The notes under the pieces: generated by a model
Databases searched by the model: none
What the model was told of the DNA's origin: nothing
Seen by the model: the letters and a program-made list of their open reading frames with translations, nothing else
Shown here: positions 8,359 through 17,620 of the stretch, piece by piece
How the letters are laid out: each line of letters opens with the position of its first letter
How positions within the stretch are numbered: position 1 is the stretch's first letter
Translations under genes and position numbers: made by a program
Source of the DNA: Sphingomonas sp. SORGH_AS_0950
GTDB lineage: Bacteria; Pseudomonadota; Alphaproteobacteria; Sphingomonadales; Sphingomonadaceae
Length of the DNA stretch: 64,000 bases
Assembly (NCBI RefSeq): GCF_030818415.1
Contig: NZ_JAUTAE010000001.1
Span: 684,501-748,500, forward strand
Direction: 5' to 3'

Positions 8359-9183
8359 ATGCCTTATGTGAAGACGCGTGACGGGACCGACATCTATGTC
8401 AAGGACTGGGGCGAAGGCCGTCCGGTCGTCCTCATCCATGGCTGGCCGCTGTCAGCCGACATGTGGGACACGCAGATGATGGGGCTGGCCGAAGCCGGTT
8501 TCCGCGCCATCGCCTATGATCGGCGCGGCTTTGGTCGTTCGGGCCAGCCCTGGTCGGGTTACGACTATGACACGCTGTCGGACGATCTGGCCGATGTGCT
8601 GGAGGCGACGGGCGCGCAGGATGCCGCGCTGATCGGCTTTTCGATGGGTGGCGGCGAGGTGGCCCGCTATATGAGCCGCCACGACGGCAAGGGCGTGATC
8701 GCCGCCGGGCTGATCGCGTCGGTCGTTCCCTATATGCCCAAGACCGACGACAATCCGCAGGGCACCGACCAGTCGGTGTTCGACCAGATCGCCCAGGGCC
8801 TGCGCGACGACCGCGCGCATTTCCTGCGCCACACCTTCTTCAAGCAGTTCTTCGGCGTGGGCTATATCTCCAGCCCGGTCAGCGACGAGGTGCTCGATTG
8901 GGCGACCAGCGTTGCGATGCAGGCGGGGCTGAAGCCCACGCTGGCCTGTGCCGAGGCCTTCAGCCAGACCGATTTCCGACCCGACCTGCCCGCCTTCCGC
9001 GTGCCGACATTGGTCGTCCATGGCACCGGCGACCAGACCGTGCCGATCGATCCGGCGGGCCGCGCGGCGGCGGCGGGTATCTCCGGATCGCAGCTGGTCG
9101 AATATGACGGCGCGCCGCACGGGCTCAACGTCACCCATGCCGATCGCCTGACCGGCGACCTGCTGACCTTCCTGGGTCGATAA
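8359..9183 (+). CDS. Alpha/beta hydrolase, cofactor-free haloperoxidase/arylesterase type
   Basis: A 274-residue cytoplasmic alpha/beta hydrolase. Seen: oxyanion loop LIHGWPLSADMW, RRGFGRSGQP, nucleophile Ser95 in GFSMGGGEVARY, Asp225 in VVHGTGDQTVPID and His254 in GAPHGLNVTH. GFSMGGGEVARY is diagnostic of the so-called non-haem chloroperoxidases, whose members work as esterases or perhydrolases; the peroxidase activity is probably incidental. The start at 8359 is set by AAGGAG six bases upstream and by family length; the frame is open further upstream but that part is not protein-like. An exact sigma-EcfG promoter precedes it, so stress induction is expected. The natural substrate is unknown. 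Confidence 0.9.
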   Translation: MPYVKTRDGTDIYVKDWGEGRPVVLIHGWPLSADMWDTQMMGLAEAGFRAIAYDRRGFGRSGQPWSGYDYDTLSDDLADVLEATGAQDAALIGFSMGGGEVARYMSRHDGKGVIAAGLIASVVPYMPKTDDNPQGTDQSVFDQIAQGLRDDRAHFLRHTFFKQFFGVGYISSPVSDEVLDWATSVAMQAGLKPTLACAEAFSQTDFRPDLPAFRVPTLVVHGTGDQTVPIDPAGRAAAAGISGSQLVEYDGAPHGLNVTHADRLTGDLLTFLGR

Positions 9184-9188
9184 TGGAA

Positions 9189-9216
9189 AAGGGCGGCCCC
9201 TGGCGGGGTCGCCCTT
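9189..9216. terminator. Bidirectional intrinsic terminator
   Basis: A 12-bp stem (9189-9200 with 9205-9216, one G-T pair) with tetraloop TGGC sits between the convergent hydrolase and ftsB genes. T-rich stretches follow on both strands (TTATTT on plus; CTTTTCC on minus). The plus-side arm includes part of the ftsB stop codon. Confidence 0.8.
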
Positions 9217-9535
9217 ATTTCAGCGGGACGATCACCTCGTCCGGATGCGCGACGTTCAGTTCCTTGCGCACCATCTCATCGACCATGTCCGGATTGGCAT
9301 GGTCGGGATCGAGCAGCGCGACACGGTTCTTCAGGATGGTCCGCCGCTTGTCGAGCGCGGCGTAATCCTGTTCGCGCTTCACCAACTGCCGCTGATACTC
9401 GCCATAAGCGAGCAGACCGTTGCGTCCCAGCACCGCATAGGCGCCGAAGAACGCAACGATCGTCAACCCGAGCGCGGGCAAGGCAGCCCGCCGCATGGTC
9501 CGCATGAAAGGCGTCGACTTGGTCACAGCGGCCAT
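9215..9535 (-). CDS. ftsB: Septum formation initiator family protein (FtsB/DivIC-like)
   Basis: A 106-residue bitopic membrane protein of the divisome. It has a short basic cytoplasmic N-terminus (MAAVTKSTPFMRTMRRA), one membrane helix (about residues 19-38) and then a periplasmic heptad-rich coil (YGEYQRQLVKREQDYAALDKR). The C-terminal MVDEMVRKELNVAHPDEVIV matches the FtsB/DivIC pattern in which a conserved acidic/aromatic region follows the coil. FtsB links FtsQ and FtsL and helps activate septal peptidoglycan synthesis. The gene starts 23 bases after enolase on the same strand, an arrangement found in many proteobacteria (eno-ftsB), and is probably co-transcribed with it. The much longer open frame upstream is antisense-like noise within eno. 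Confidence 0.88.
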   Translation of the reverse strand: MAAVTKSTPFMRTMRRAALPALGLTIVAFFGAYAVLGRNGLLAYGEYQRQLVKREQDYAALDKRRTILKNRVALLDPDHANPDMVDEMVRKELNVAHPDEVIVPLK

Positions 9536-9558
9536 ATTTGTATCGACGCCCTTCGATT

Positions 9559-10851
<1,293 letters not shown>

Positions 10852-10923
10852 CTACATCAGCCTTGAAGGTCTCGGCGGCGCTCTATCGCGTGACACGACG
10901 AAGGGCAATTGCGGGAAAAGCAT

Positions 10924-10949
10924 GGAACCGTGCTTCCGTCACCGGGGTT
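10924..10949 (+). promoter_or_regulatory. EcfG-like promoter of the YqjD-type cluster
   Basis: GGAAC (10924-10928), a 17-base spacer and GGTT (10946-10949) match the EcfG consensus except for G in place of the first C of CGTT. Transcription would begin near 10956, about 40 bases before the ATG at 10998. It is weaker evidence than the exact site at 8295 but suits a cluster of stress-type membrane proteins. Confidence 0.5.
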
Positions 10950-10997
10950 AGAACGCAAATCGCCCGGTGATCCGGGCCTTGGAGAAAGGATTTTCCT

Positions 10998-11522
10998 ATG
11001 GTCGACACCGACGGCACATTGCCGACGACACAGAGCACCAGTCCCAATTTTGCGGGCAATGCGGGCGTGGCGCCCGAAGTGGCTCCGTTCGCGAGCGAGG
11101 CGGAGGCGCATGACAAGCCCAAGGCGGGACTGGCGGATGCCAAGCAGTCGGTCAAGGAAGGTGCCACCAAGGTCCAGCGGCAGGCGGTGGACAAGGTCTA
11201 CGCGCTGGCGGGCGACGGCAAGGCCAAGGCGGGATCGGCACTCGATCAGGTCGCGCAGCTGCTCAACGATGCGGCCGGTCAGGTCGATGAGAAGCTGGGC
11301 AGCCAATATGGGCAATATGCCCGTTCGGCGGCCGACAGCGTGACCTCGCTATCCGGCGCGATCAAGGACAAGGACGTCGAGGAACTGCTCGACGACGCCC
11401 GCGCCTTCGTCGCGAAGAGCCCGGCGGTCGCGATCGGCATTGCGGCGGCATTGGGCTTCGTGCTGGCGCGCGTGGTACAGTCGGGTATCGAAACCCGCGA
11501 GCCGGGTGACGCCACGGCGTGA
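10998..11522 (+). CDS. YqjD/ElaB (DUF883)-like membrane-anchored protein
   Basis: A 174-residue protein. It has a long hydrophilic, Ala/Lys-rich helical part (KAGLADAKQSVKEGATKVQRQAVDKV, ALDQVAQLLNDAAGQVDEKL) followed by DDARAFVAKSPAVAIGIAAALGFVLARVV, a C-terminal anchor close to that of the E. coli YqjD/ElaB/YgaM family (DUF883). Those proteins are stationary-phase, inner-membrane proteins; YqjD binds 100S/70S ribosomes. The helical part is longer than in E. coli YqjD (about 100 residues). GAAAGGA precedes the ATG. The stop overlaps the next gene by four bases (GTGA), so translation is coupled. The order matches E. coli yqjD-yqjE-yqjK. Membrane association is clear; ribosome binding is only by analogy. 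Confidence 0.72.
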   Translation: MVDTDGTLPTTQSTSPNFAGNAGVAPEVAPFASEAEAHDKPKAGLADAKQSVKEGATKVQRQAVDKVYALAGDGKAKAGSALDQVAQLLNDAAGQVDEKLGSQYGQYARSAADSVTSLSGAIKDKDVEELLDDARAFVAKSPAVAIGIAAALGFVLARVVQSGIETREPGDATA

Positions 11523-11872
11523 CCCGGGCGGCTGCTCCCCTATCGGCGCGGGTGCCCGAGCCCGAGACGCTGACCTCGCTGGTGTCGCAGCTGGTCGATG
11601 ACGGTCGCTCGTTCATCGCGGCGGAGATCGATCTGGCCAAGGCGAAAGCCAGCGACAAGGTCGGCCGTTATCGCAGCGCGGCGATCTTCTTCGGTGCGGC
11701 GGCGGTCCTCGGGCTTGCGGCGCTGGTCGCGCTGCTCGTCGGGCTGATCCTGTCGCTGACACCATTGGTCGGCCCCTTTGGCGCGACGCTGATCGTCGTC
11801 GGCCTGGTCGTCGTCATTGCAGGCGTGTTGGCGATGATCGGCAAGGGCCGCTTGACGGGAGGTGCGGCATGA
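11519..11872 (+). CDS. Phage-holin-superfamily membrane protein, YqjE-like
   Basis: A 117-residue protein starting with GTG inside the previous gene's stop (GTGA overlap). The N-terminal 45 residues are cytoplasmic and helical (LTSLVSQLVDDGRSFIAAEIDLAKAKA). Two adjacent membrane helices follow (about 53-78 and 85-108), separated by a short PLVGPFG turn. This is the layout of the 'phage holin family/YqjE' group, whose members are chromosomal and not lytic. The segment RSFIAAEIDLAKAKASDKVGRYR is the family's usual pre-helix region. It is encoded between the YqjD-like and the small DUF3618-like protein and probably interacts with them in the inner membrane; this last point is inference. Confidence 0.75.
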   Translation: MTRAAAPLSARVPEPETLTSLVSQLVDDGRSFIAAEIDLAKAKASDKVGRYRSAAIFFGAAAVLGLAALVALLVGLILSLTPLVGPFGATLIVVGLVVVIAGVLAMIGKGRLTGGAA

Positions 11873-12120
11873 CCGTCGCCGAAGCCGAATTGCGGGCCGC
11901 CGAGGCGCGCGAGCGGCTGAACAAGACCGCCTCGCGCATCCAGGCGCGACTGGAGCCTCAGGCCCTGGCCGCGCAGGCGCGGGATGCGGGCCGGACCGCC
12001 GCCAAATGCGGCCTGGAGGGCGCGAAGAACAATCCCGGCGCGGTGGCGGGCGGCGTCGCCGTCATCGGGCTGCTGCTCAATCGTCGGCGGATCGCACGCC
12101 TGTTCAAGCGCAAGCGCTGA
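11869..12120 (+). CDS. Small DUF3618/YqjK-like protein
   Basis: An 83-residue protein beginning at an ATG that overlaps the previous stop (ATGA). It has an N-terminal amphipathic helix (ELRAAEARERLNKTASRIQARLEPQAL), a middle with AAKCGLEGAKNNPGAVAG, one short hydrophobic segment (GGVAVIGLLLNRRRIARLF) and a very basic end (KRKR). The RERLNKTASRIQARLEP pattern resembles DUF3618, and the position as third gene resembles E. coli YqjK. It is probably a membrane-tethered helix with its basic tail at the lipid or ribosome face. Function is unknown. Confidence 0.65.
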   Translation: MTVAEAELRAAEARERLNKTASRIQARLEPQALAAQARDAGRTAAKCGLEGAKNNPGAVAGGVAVIGLLLNRRRIARLFKRKR

Positions 12121-12175
12121 TTTGGTTTTCCGGCGGATGCGCCCGTCGGCACCGTAGTTCAGAAGGATGATCGCA

Positions 12176-12616
12176 ATGACCACCGAAATCCCTACCGATC
12201 AGCAGAATAGCCGGCTTCGCGAAACGCTGGACCATGGTCGTGAGACCGCGTCGCATGCCTATCACGATGCCAAGGACAAGGCTGGCGAGATCGCGCAGAA
12301 GACCGCGCGCACCATCGAGGGCAATCCGCTGGGCATCCTGGTCGGCGGCCTTGCGGTCGGTGCGCTCGCTGGGGCGCTGATCCCGCGTTCGCCGCGTGAA
12401 AAGCAGCTCCTGGCGCCGGTCGGCAAGAAGGTGGGCGAAACCATTCGCCAGGCCACCCAGGCGGCGCGCGAGACCGGCCTTCGCGAGCTGGAGGAAGCCG
12501 GGCTGACGAAGGATGCGGCGAAGGACCGCGCCAAGTCGCTGTTCGACGATGTCGTGAAGGCGGCGAGCAATGCCGGATCGGCGGCGGCCAAGGCGGCGGC
12601 GAACAAGTCAGCCTGA
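12176..12616 (+). CDS. Glycine-zipper membrane protein related to the YqjD/YtxH type
   Basis: A 146-residue protein. The N-terminal 45 residues are helical and charged (LRETLDHGRETASHAYHDAKDKAGEIAQKTA). A single hydrophobic glycine-zipper segment follows (NPLGILVGGLAVGALAGALIPRS), then a second long helix (KVGETIRQATQAARETGLRELEEAG, KDRAKSLFDDVVKAASN). The overall design parallels the first gene of the cluster and suggests a paralogous membrane-anchored coil. The start is the ATG at 12176 because AGAAGGA lies nine bases before it; the ATG at 12167 has no space for a ribosome binding site. It is 55 bases after the third gene and ends the cluster before a terminator. Confidence 0.65.
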   Translation: MTTEIPTDQQNSRLRETLDHGRETASHAYHDAKDKAGEIAQKTARTIEGNPLGILVGGLAVGALAGALIPRSPREKQLLAPVGKKVGETIRQATQAARETGLRELEEAGLTKDAAKDRAKSLFDDVVKAASNAGSAAAKAAANKSA

Positions 12617-12644
12617 CCCCGCCACGCCCCTTAACCTAGTGACG

Positions 12645-12682
12645 GCGCGCCGGACCAATAACATGGGTTACGGCGCGCTTTT
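12645..12682 (+). terminator. Probable intrinsic terminator of the YqjD-type cluster
   Basis: GCGCGCC (12645-12651) pairs with GGCGCGC (12672-12678) and is followed at once by TTTT. The 20-nt loop is large, so efficiency may be modest. It stands 29 bases after the last gene of the cluster. Confidence 0.5.
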
Positions 12683-12775
12683 CATGAGGAAGCGAAGCGG
12701 ACGACCGCGCCACCTTGTCGCCGGGGATTGCGGTTTATAGGGATAGGATCTCCTCGATCAGAACGGGATTTCCGC

Positions 12776-14605
12776 TTGCGCCTTCTGCCCCTTGCCGCCT
12801 TGCTCGCTGCCGCCACCCTGCCTGTTCCCTTCGCCATCGCGGCCGCCCAGGCGCTGCCCCCGTCGCCCGCCCAGCCCGGCGAGGGCAAGGAGGATGCCCG
12901 GCTCAAGCAGCTTTTCCATGACAGCGACGAAGCCAGCCTGGCGCGCAATCCGATCAGCGGTCTTTTCCGGGGCGACATGCGCCGCGCCGACCGGATCGGC
13001 GACTTCTATTCGGACGCCTATATCCAGGCCGAACGGCAGGCGGCGGAAAGCGATCTGAAGCGGCTCGGCCAGATCGACCGCGCCCGGCTGACCGTGACCA
13101 ACCAGATCGCCTATGACGTCTTTCGACAGCAGACCGAAACCACGCTCAAGGGCTATGACCCCGCCATCGTCGCGCTGACCATCGTGCGGCCGATGGACCA
13201 TTTCTACGGCATCCAGACCTTCTATCCCGAATTCGCCTCGGGCCAGGGCGCGGCGCCGTTCAATACGGTGGCGGACTATGAGAACAACCTGAAGCGCAAC
13301 GTCGAATATGCGCGGCTGCTCGACGAAGCCATCGGCCGCTTCCGGCAGGGCATGGCGAGCGGCGTGGTTCAGCCCAAGCTCGTCGTGCGCAACATGATCG
13401 CGCAGTTCGACAATCTGCTCGCCGGCCCGGTCGAGCAATCGACCTTCTACGGTCCGGTCCGTCAGTTTCCCGCAAGCGTCCCGGCGGCGGATCAGGCGCG
13501 GCTCAAGGCCGCCTATGCTGCGCAGATCCGCGATGTCATCCTCCCCGCCGAGCGGCGGATGCGGGCCTTTCTCGCCGATACCTATCTGCCCGCCGCGCGC
13601 GACAGTATCGGCCTGTCGGGAATGCCGGGCGGCGACCGGCTCTATGCCTATCTGATCGAGCAGAACACCACCCTGCCGCTCAAGGCCGAGGATGTACACC
13701 AGCTCGGCCTGTCCGAGGTCGCGCGTATCCTGAAGGCGATGGAGGTGCAGAAGCAGGCGGTCGGCTTCAAGGGCAGCCTGGCCGATTTCTTCACCTTCCT
13801 GCGCACCGACACGCGGTTTCAGCCCCAGTCGGCGGCACAGCTGCGCGAGGGCTATGAGGCGATCGGCCGCCGTATCGACGCCCGCGTCCGCGAGCAATTC
13901 TCGCTGATCCCCAAGACGCCGCTGGAAATCCGCCCCGTACCCGCCTTCAAGGAAAAGACCGATGCGGGCGGCTCCTATCAGGGCGGCACGCCCGACGGGA
14001 CGCGGCCGGGTGTCTTCTATTACAACACCTATGACCTGCCCTCGCGCTATATGTGGGAGATGGAGACGCTCTATCTCCATGAAGCGGTGCCGGGGCATCA
14101 TTTCCAGATCAGCCTGGCACAGGAAAATGCGGCCCTTCCCGCCTTCATGCGCTTCGGCGGCAACACCGCCTATGCGGAAGGCTGGGCGCTCTATGCCGAG
14201 ACGCTGTGGCCCGAACTGGGAATGGAGACCGATCCCTATCAGCGGATGGGCGGCCTGAGCGACGAGATGCTGCGCGCGATGCGGCTGGTGGTCGATACCG
14301 GCATCCATGCCAAGGGGTGGAGCCGCGACCAGGCCATCGCCTATATGCTGGCCAATTCGCCGATGGCGCGGACCGATGCCACCGCCGAGGTCGAACGCTA
14401 TATCGCCATTCCGGGCCAGGCGCTCGCCTACAAGATCGGACAGATCACGATCAGCCGCGCCAAGGCCAAGGCCAAGGCCGAACTCGGCGCGAAGTTCGAT
14501 CCGCGGCGCTTCCACGCGGTGGTGCTGGACACCGGCGCTCTGCCGATGCCGGTGCTGGAGAAGAAAATCGACGACTGGATCGCGGCGGAAAAACGCCGGG
14601 GTTGA
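12776..14605 (+). CDS. DUF885 family protein, putative secreted metallo-peptidase
   Basis: About 609 residues. If translation begins at the TTG at 12776, the protein opens with a textbook signal peptide (MRLLPLAALLAAATLPVPFAIAAAQA); a TTG at 12728 would add 16 residues without a better ribosome site. The body is the all-helical DUF885 fold. It carries LYLHEAVPGHHFQ (about residues 433-445), an HExxxGHH arrangement that is the probable zinc site, followed by TAYAEGWALYAE, which supplies a further acidic ligand. This resembles the gluzincin logic of M2/M32-like peptidases. Sphingomonad genomes hold several paralogues. Substrate and activity have not been shown for the family in general. It converges on regA. 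Confidence 0.82.
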   Translation: MRLLPLAALLAAATLPVPFAIAAAQALPPSPAQPGEGKEDARLKQLFHDSDEASLARNPISGLFRGDMRRADRIGDFYSDAYIQAERQAAESDLKRLGQIDRARLTVTNQIAYDVFRQQTETTLKGYDPAIVALTIVRPMDHFYGIQTFYPEFASGQGAAPFNTVADYENNLKRNVEYARLLDEAIGRFRQGMASGVVQPKLVVRNMIAQFDNLLAGPVEQSTFYGPVRQFPASVPAADQARLKAAYAAQIRDVILPAERRMRAFLADTYLPAARDSIGLSGMPGGDRLYAYLIEQNTTLPLKAEDVHQLGLSEVARILKAMEVQKQAVGFKGSLADFFTFLRTDTRFQPQSAAQLREGYEAIGRRIDARVREQFSLIPKTPLEIRPVPAFKEKTDAGGSYQGGTPDGTRPGVFYYNTYDLPSRYMWEMETLYLHEAVPGHHFQISLAQENAALPAFMRFGGNTAYAEGWALYAETLWPELGMETDPYQRMGGLSDEMLRAMRLVVDTGIHAKGWSRDQAIAYMLANSPMARTDATAEVERYIAIPGQALAYKIGQITISRAKAKAKAELGAKFDPRRFHAVVLDTGALPMPVLEKKIDDWIAAEKRRG

Positions 14606-14610
14606 TCGAC

Positions 14611-14639
14611 CGGGGGAGCGGCACGCGGTCGCTCCCCCG
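14611..14639. terminator. Hairpin between convergent DUF885 and regA genes
   Basis: A 10-bp perfect stem (CGGGGGAGCG at 14611-14620 with its complement at 14630-14639) and a 9-nt loop fill the space between two convergent genes. There is no U-run, but position and strength suggest a bidirectional transcript end. Confidence 0.55.
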
Positions 14640-14647
14640 CCACCGCG

Positions 14648-15181
14648 TCAGGGGACGTGGCGCTTTTCGAGTTTGCGCGCGAGCGTCCGGCGGTGCATCC
14701 CCAGCCGCCGCGCGGTTTCCGAGATGTTGAAGTTGGTATCGGCCAGCGTCTCGTTGATCCGTTCCCATTCCAGCGTCTTGATCGAGCTGGGCCGATCGGT
14801 GATCGCGGTCGTCGCATCGCCGCTCGCCTTGTGGAAGGCCGCCTCGATATCGTCGGTGTTGGACGGCTTGGCGAGATAGTGGCACGCCCCCAGCTTGATC
14901 GCCTCGACCGCCGTGGCGATGCTGGCAAAGCCGGTCAGCACGACGATCAGCATTTCGGGATCATGCGCATGAAGGGTCTGCACGCATGCCAGACCCGAGG
15001 CCTGGCCCAGCTTGAGGTCGACCACGGCATAGCGCGGCGTCATCTCCGCCAGCGTCGCGACGAGCATGTCGGGCGTTCCCGCCACCCGCACCTGATAGCC
15101 GCGCCGCTCGAACGAACGTTGCAGCGTGCGCGCGAAAGTCTCGTCATCCTCGACGATTATCAGCGATCGTTCGCCGTCCAT
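14648..15181 (-). CDS. regA: Redox response regulator RegA/PrrA/ActR
   Basis: A 177-residue response regulator. Residues 1-120 are a receiver domain with acidic pocket EDD (residues 11-13), phospho-acceptor Asp55 (YAVVDLKLG), Thr83 and Lys105. A short Pro linker leads to a Fis-type helix-turn-helix (INETLADTNFNISETARRLGMHRRTLARKLEKR) that is nearly invariant in the RegA/PrrA/ActR family. These regulators control respiration, terminal oxidases and other redox functions in alphaproteobacteria. The ATG overlaps the stop of the kinase gene by one base (TGATG), so the pair is translated together. It is the last gene of the cyo-SURF1-regBA run, which implies that the oxidase and its regulator may share a transcript. 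Confidence 0.92.
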   Translation of the reverse strand: MDGERSLIIVEDDETFARTLQRSFERRGYQVRVAGTPDMLVATLAEMTPRYAVVDLKLGQASGLACVQTLHAHDPEMLIVVLTGFASIATAVEAIKLGACHYLAKPSNTDDIEAAFHKASGDATTAITDRPSSIKTLEWERINETLADTNFNISETARRLGMHRRTLARKLEKRHVP

Positions 15182-16494
15182 CACATGTCCCGATCCGAAA
15201 AGCCTATCATGCTGAGAGGTAGGGTCAGCGTCACCGTCGCGCCACCCTCGACGCGGTTGATCGCCTCGACCCGGCCGCCCAGCTTGCGAACCACGCTGGA
15301 GGCGAGGAACAGCCCGACGCCGTGCCCCTCGCCCTTGGTCGATTGCTGCGGTCGTCCGAACTGCGCCAGCGTGGCGGCGGTGAAGCCGGGGCCACGATCG
15401 GAGACTCGGACCGCCACCACCTCGCCCTCGCGCACGACGCTCAACGCTACCCAATGCGGCGAAGCCTCTGCGGCATTGTCCAGCACGTTCCACACCGCCT
15501 GCTTGATCGCCGGGTCGGACACGATCGGCGCATCGTCGTCGATCGAGCGGTAGTCGAGCGGGATCTGGCCATGACTGCGCCGCCATTCGCCGACGATCGC
15601 GTCGATGAAGCTGCCCACCTCGGACAGCTCCGCGGCCTCGCCGCGCGGTTCGCCTGCCGATTGCAGGATGCTGGTGACGATCGCCTTGCACCGCTGCACC
15701 TCGGCCTGCATCTCGGCGATCTCGCCCATCAGCTCGGCGTCGTCGCGCAGCTTGGGGACGCGGCGCCAGTCGCTCAGGATGACCGAGAGGCTGGCCAGCG
15801 GCGTGCCCAGCTCATGCGCCGCCCCCGAGGCGAGCAGGCCCATGCGGACGATATGCTCCTCCTCCGACGCCTGTTGGCGCAGATCGGCGAGCCGTGCGGC
15901 GCTGCGCCGCAGATTGCGGCTGATCCGGGTCACGAAGAGGATCAGCAGCCCGGCGACGATCGCGAAGCTGAGCCAGTTGCCCAGCGTGTGGAGCCCGGCA
16001 ATATCGCCGAACAGCCAGGACGGAAAGGCCAGCGGGCGGTGATGCAGCGACAAGAGGCCGAAGCACAGCCCCGTGATCCCGGCCAGCGCCCAGGCGGACC
16101 AGGTCTCCAGCAAGACCGCCCCGAGCACCACCTGGATCAGATAAAGCGAGATGAAGGGATTGGTCGCCCCGCCCGACAGGAACAGCTGAAGCGTCAGCGT
16201 GCCGACATCGAACATCAGCGCGAACAGCAATTCGGTGTTGGTGATCCGGTGGAAGCGAAGGCGCAGATGGCTGAGCAGGTTGATCCCCACCGCCATGGCC
16301 AGCACGCCCATCATCGCCGCAACAGGCAGCTGCACGCCCATGATGCGGTTGACGACCAGGATCGTCACCAGCTGCCCCACCACCGCCATCCAGCGCAGAT
16401 GGATCAGCTGGCGCATGTTCGCCGTGCCCGCCGTCGCGTCGGGCTCGCGCGGACGGACGGTGAACGGCAGGAAGGGCGGAGCGCCCGGCGTCAC
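15181..16494 (-). CDS. regB: Redox sensor histidine kinase RegB/PrrB/ActS
   Basis: A 437-residue membrane kinase with six hydrophobic segments (about residues 35-190). Two RegB hallmarks are visible: GGATNPFISLYLI (residues 108-120), the quinone-binding loop, and Cys269 in EVQRCKAIVTSIL, at the place of the redox-active Cys265 of Rhodobacter RegB. The H-box is ASGAAHELGTPLA with His227. The ATPase domain has NVLDNAAEAS, DRGPGF and GHGVGLFLA. The GTG start at 16492-16494 overlaps the SURF1 stop (GTGA) and has AGGAG six bases before it; this restores the N-terminal family segment before NMRQLIHLRWMAVVGQ. It should phosphorylate RegA when the quinone pool is reduced. The downstream regA overlaps by one base. 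Confidence 0.93.
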   Translation of the reverse strand: MTPGAPPFLPFTVRPREPDATAGTANMRQLIHLRWMAVVGQLVTILVVNRIMGVQLPVAAMMGVLAMAVGINLLSHLRLRFHRITNTELLFALMFDVGTLTLQLFLSGGATNPFISLYLIQVVLGAVLLETWSAWALAGITGLCFGLLSLHHRPLAFPSWLFGDIAGLHTLGNWLSFAIVAGLLILFVTRISRNLRRSAARLADLRQQASEEEHIVRMGLLASGAAHELGTPLASLSVILSDWRRVPKLRDDAELMGEIAEMQAEVQRCKAIVTSILQSAGEPRGEAAELSEVGSFIDAIVGEWRRSHGQIPLDYRSIDDDAPIVSDPAIKQAVWNVLDNAAEASPHWVALSVVREGEVVAVRVSDRGPGFTAATLAQFGRPQQSTKGEGHGVGLFLASSVVRKLGGRVEAINRVEGGATVTLTLPLSMIGFSDRDM

Positions 16495-17213
16495 TCGGAA
16501 CTCCTGTCCCGACCGCCCCGCCAGAGGATCACAAGCCCCACGCCCGTCAGGATCGCCAGACCGAACCAGGTCAGCGCATAGGACAGATGGCTGTTGCGGA
16601 AGGTGACGACGGTCAGTCCGCCGACCGGATAGCCGCCCGGATTGGCCGTGGCGTCGGCATCGATGAAATAAGGGGCGACGGGGCCAAGGCGCTTGGCGGC
16701 GGCAATGGCGGCGACGTCGCGCGAATACCAGCGATCCTGCACGGGATCGTTGGAGCGAAGGAAGCCGCCCTTGGGCTCGGTCATCCGGATCAGGCCGGTC
16801 ACCGAAACCGGGTAGGTAGGACGGTCGTGAACGGCGCGTTTTTCCGCCGGAACGAAGCCGCGATTGACCAGCACGGTAAATTGCGGGCCGACCAGCGGGG
16901 TCAGCACCCAATAGCCGGGACCGCGCTCGGTCACCGCCTGAACGAAGGTTTCGCGATCGTTGCGGAAGACACCGCGTGCCGTCACGCGGCGATAGGTATC
17001 GTCGGCATCGGCGACGGGCGGGGCCGCCACCGGGGAGGCATGGAGCCGTGCCTCAACGCGGGCGATCAGGTCCAGCTTCCAGACCCGGCGCTGCAACTGC
17101 CAGACGCCGAGGGAGACGAAGCCCGCGATCAGGGCGATCCCGATCGCGGACAGGATCGCCAGCCCCAGCGGCGAGCGGCCCCGCCGCTCACCGCTTGTGC
17201 CGGCGTCCGTCAT
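16491..17213 (-). CDS. SURF1 family oxidase assembly protein
   Basis: A 240-residue protein with two membrane helices, one near the N-terminus (residues 17-39, containing FVSLGVWQLQRR) and one at the C-terminus (about 210-232). The long periplasmic part contains RRVTARGVFRNDRETFV and WVLTPLVGPQFTVLVNRGFVP, the usual SURF1 signatures. SURF1 proteins help insert haem into haem-copper oxidases. Here it sits between cyoD and regB with one-base (TAATG) and four-base overlaps, so its likely client is the bo3 oxidase encoded upstream. The length is typical for bacteria. Confidence 0.9.
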   Translation of the reverse strand: MTDAGTSGERRGRSPLGLAILSAIGIALIAGFVSLGVWQLQRRVWKLDLIARVEARLHASPVAAPPVADADDTYRRVTARGVFRNDRETFVQAVTERGPGYWVLTPLVGPQFTVLVNRGFVPAEKRAVHDRPTYPVSVTGLIRMTEPKGGFLRSNDPVQDRWYSRDVAAIAAAKRLGPVAPYFIDADATANPGGYPVGGLTVVTFRNSHLSYALTWFGLAILTGVGLVILWRGGRDRSSE

Positions 17214-17620
17214 TACATGCCACCGCCCATCTGGGCGGCCATGTCGGGCATCATGTTGGTGTTCATGTGATACATGACCCAGATCGACCCGCTGAGCGTG
17301 ATGACGACCAGCACGGCGGTAAAGACCAGGGCCATCATCGTCCAGCCCCCCTCCGACTTGGTGTTCATGTGGAGGAAGTAGATCATGTGGACGACGATCT
17401 GGACGAAGGCCAGCCCCATGATGACGAGCGCGGTCGTCTGGGTGTCGCCCAGCGCGCCGGTCATGACCGCCCAGAACGGGATGGCCGTCAGGATGACCGA
17501 CAGCACGAACCCGATCATATAGCCCTTCATCGAGCCGTGACCGTGCGTGTCGCCATGCGCGTGGAGGTCATGGTCCAGATTGGCGTGATCGCCATGGCCA
17601 TGCGGAGGATGAGCGCTCAA
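17213..17620 (-). CDS. cyoD: Cytochrome bo3 quinol oxidase subunit IV
   Basis: A 135-residue small subunit with a His-rich cytoplasmic N-terminus ([26 protein letters not shown]) and three membrane helices. [15 protein letters not shown] between helices two and three is typical of CyoD. Translation is inferred to start at TTG 17618-17620, which overlaps the cyoC stop (TTGA) and has GGGAG seven bases upstream; a longer frame is not needed. CyoD assists assembly of the CuB-haem centre. The His cluster is longer than in E. coli and could bind metal, which is an inference. The stop overlaps the SURF1 ATG by one base. Confidence 0.9.
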   Translation of the reverse strand: MSAHPPHGHGDHANLDHDLHAHGDTHGHGSMKGYMIGFVLSVILTAIPFWAVMTGALGDTQTTALVIMGLAFVQIVVHMIYFLHMNTKSEGGWTMMALVFTAVLVVITLSGSIWVMYHMNTNMMPDMAAQMGGGM

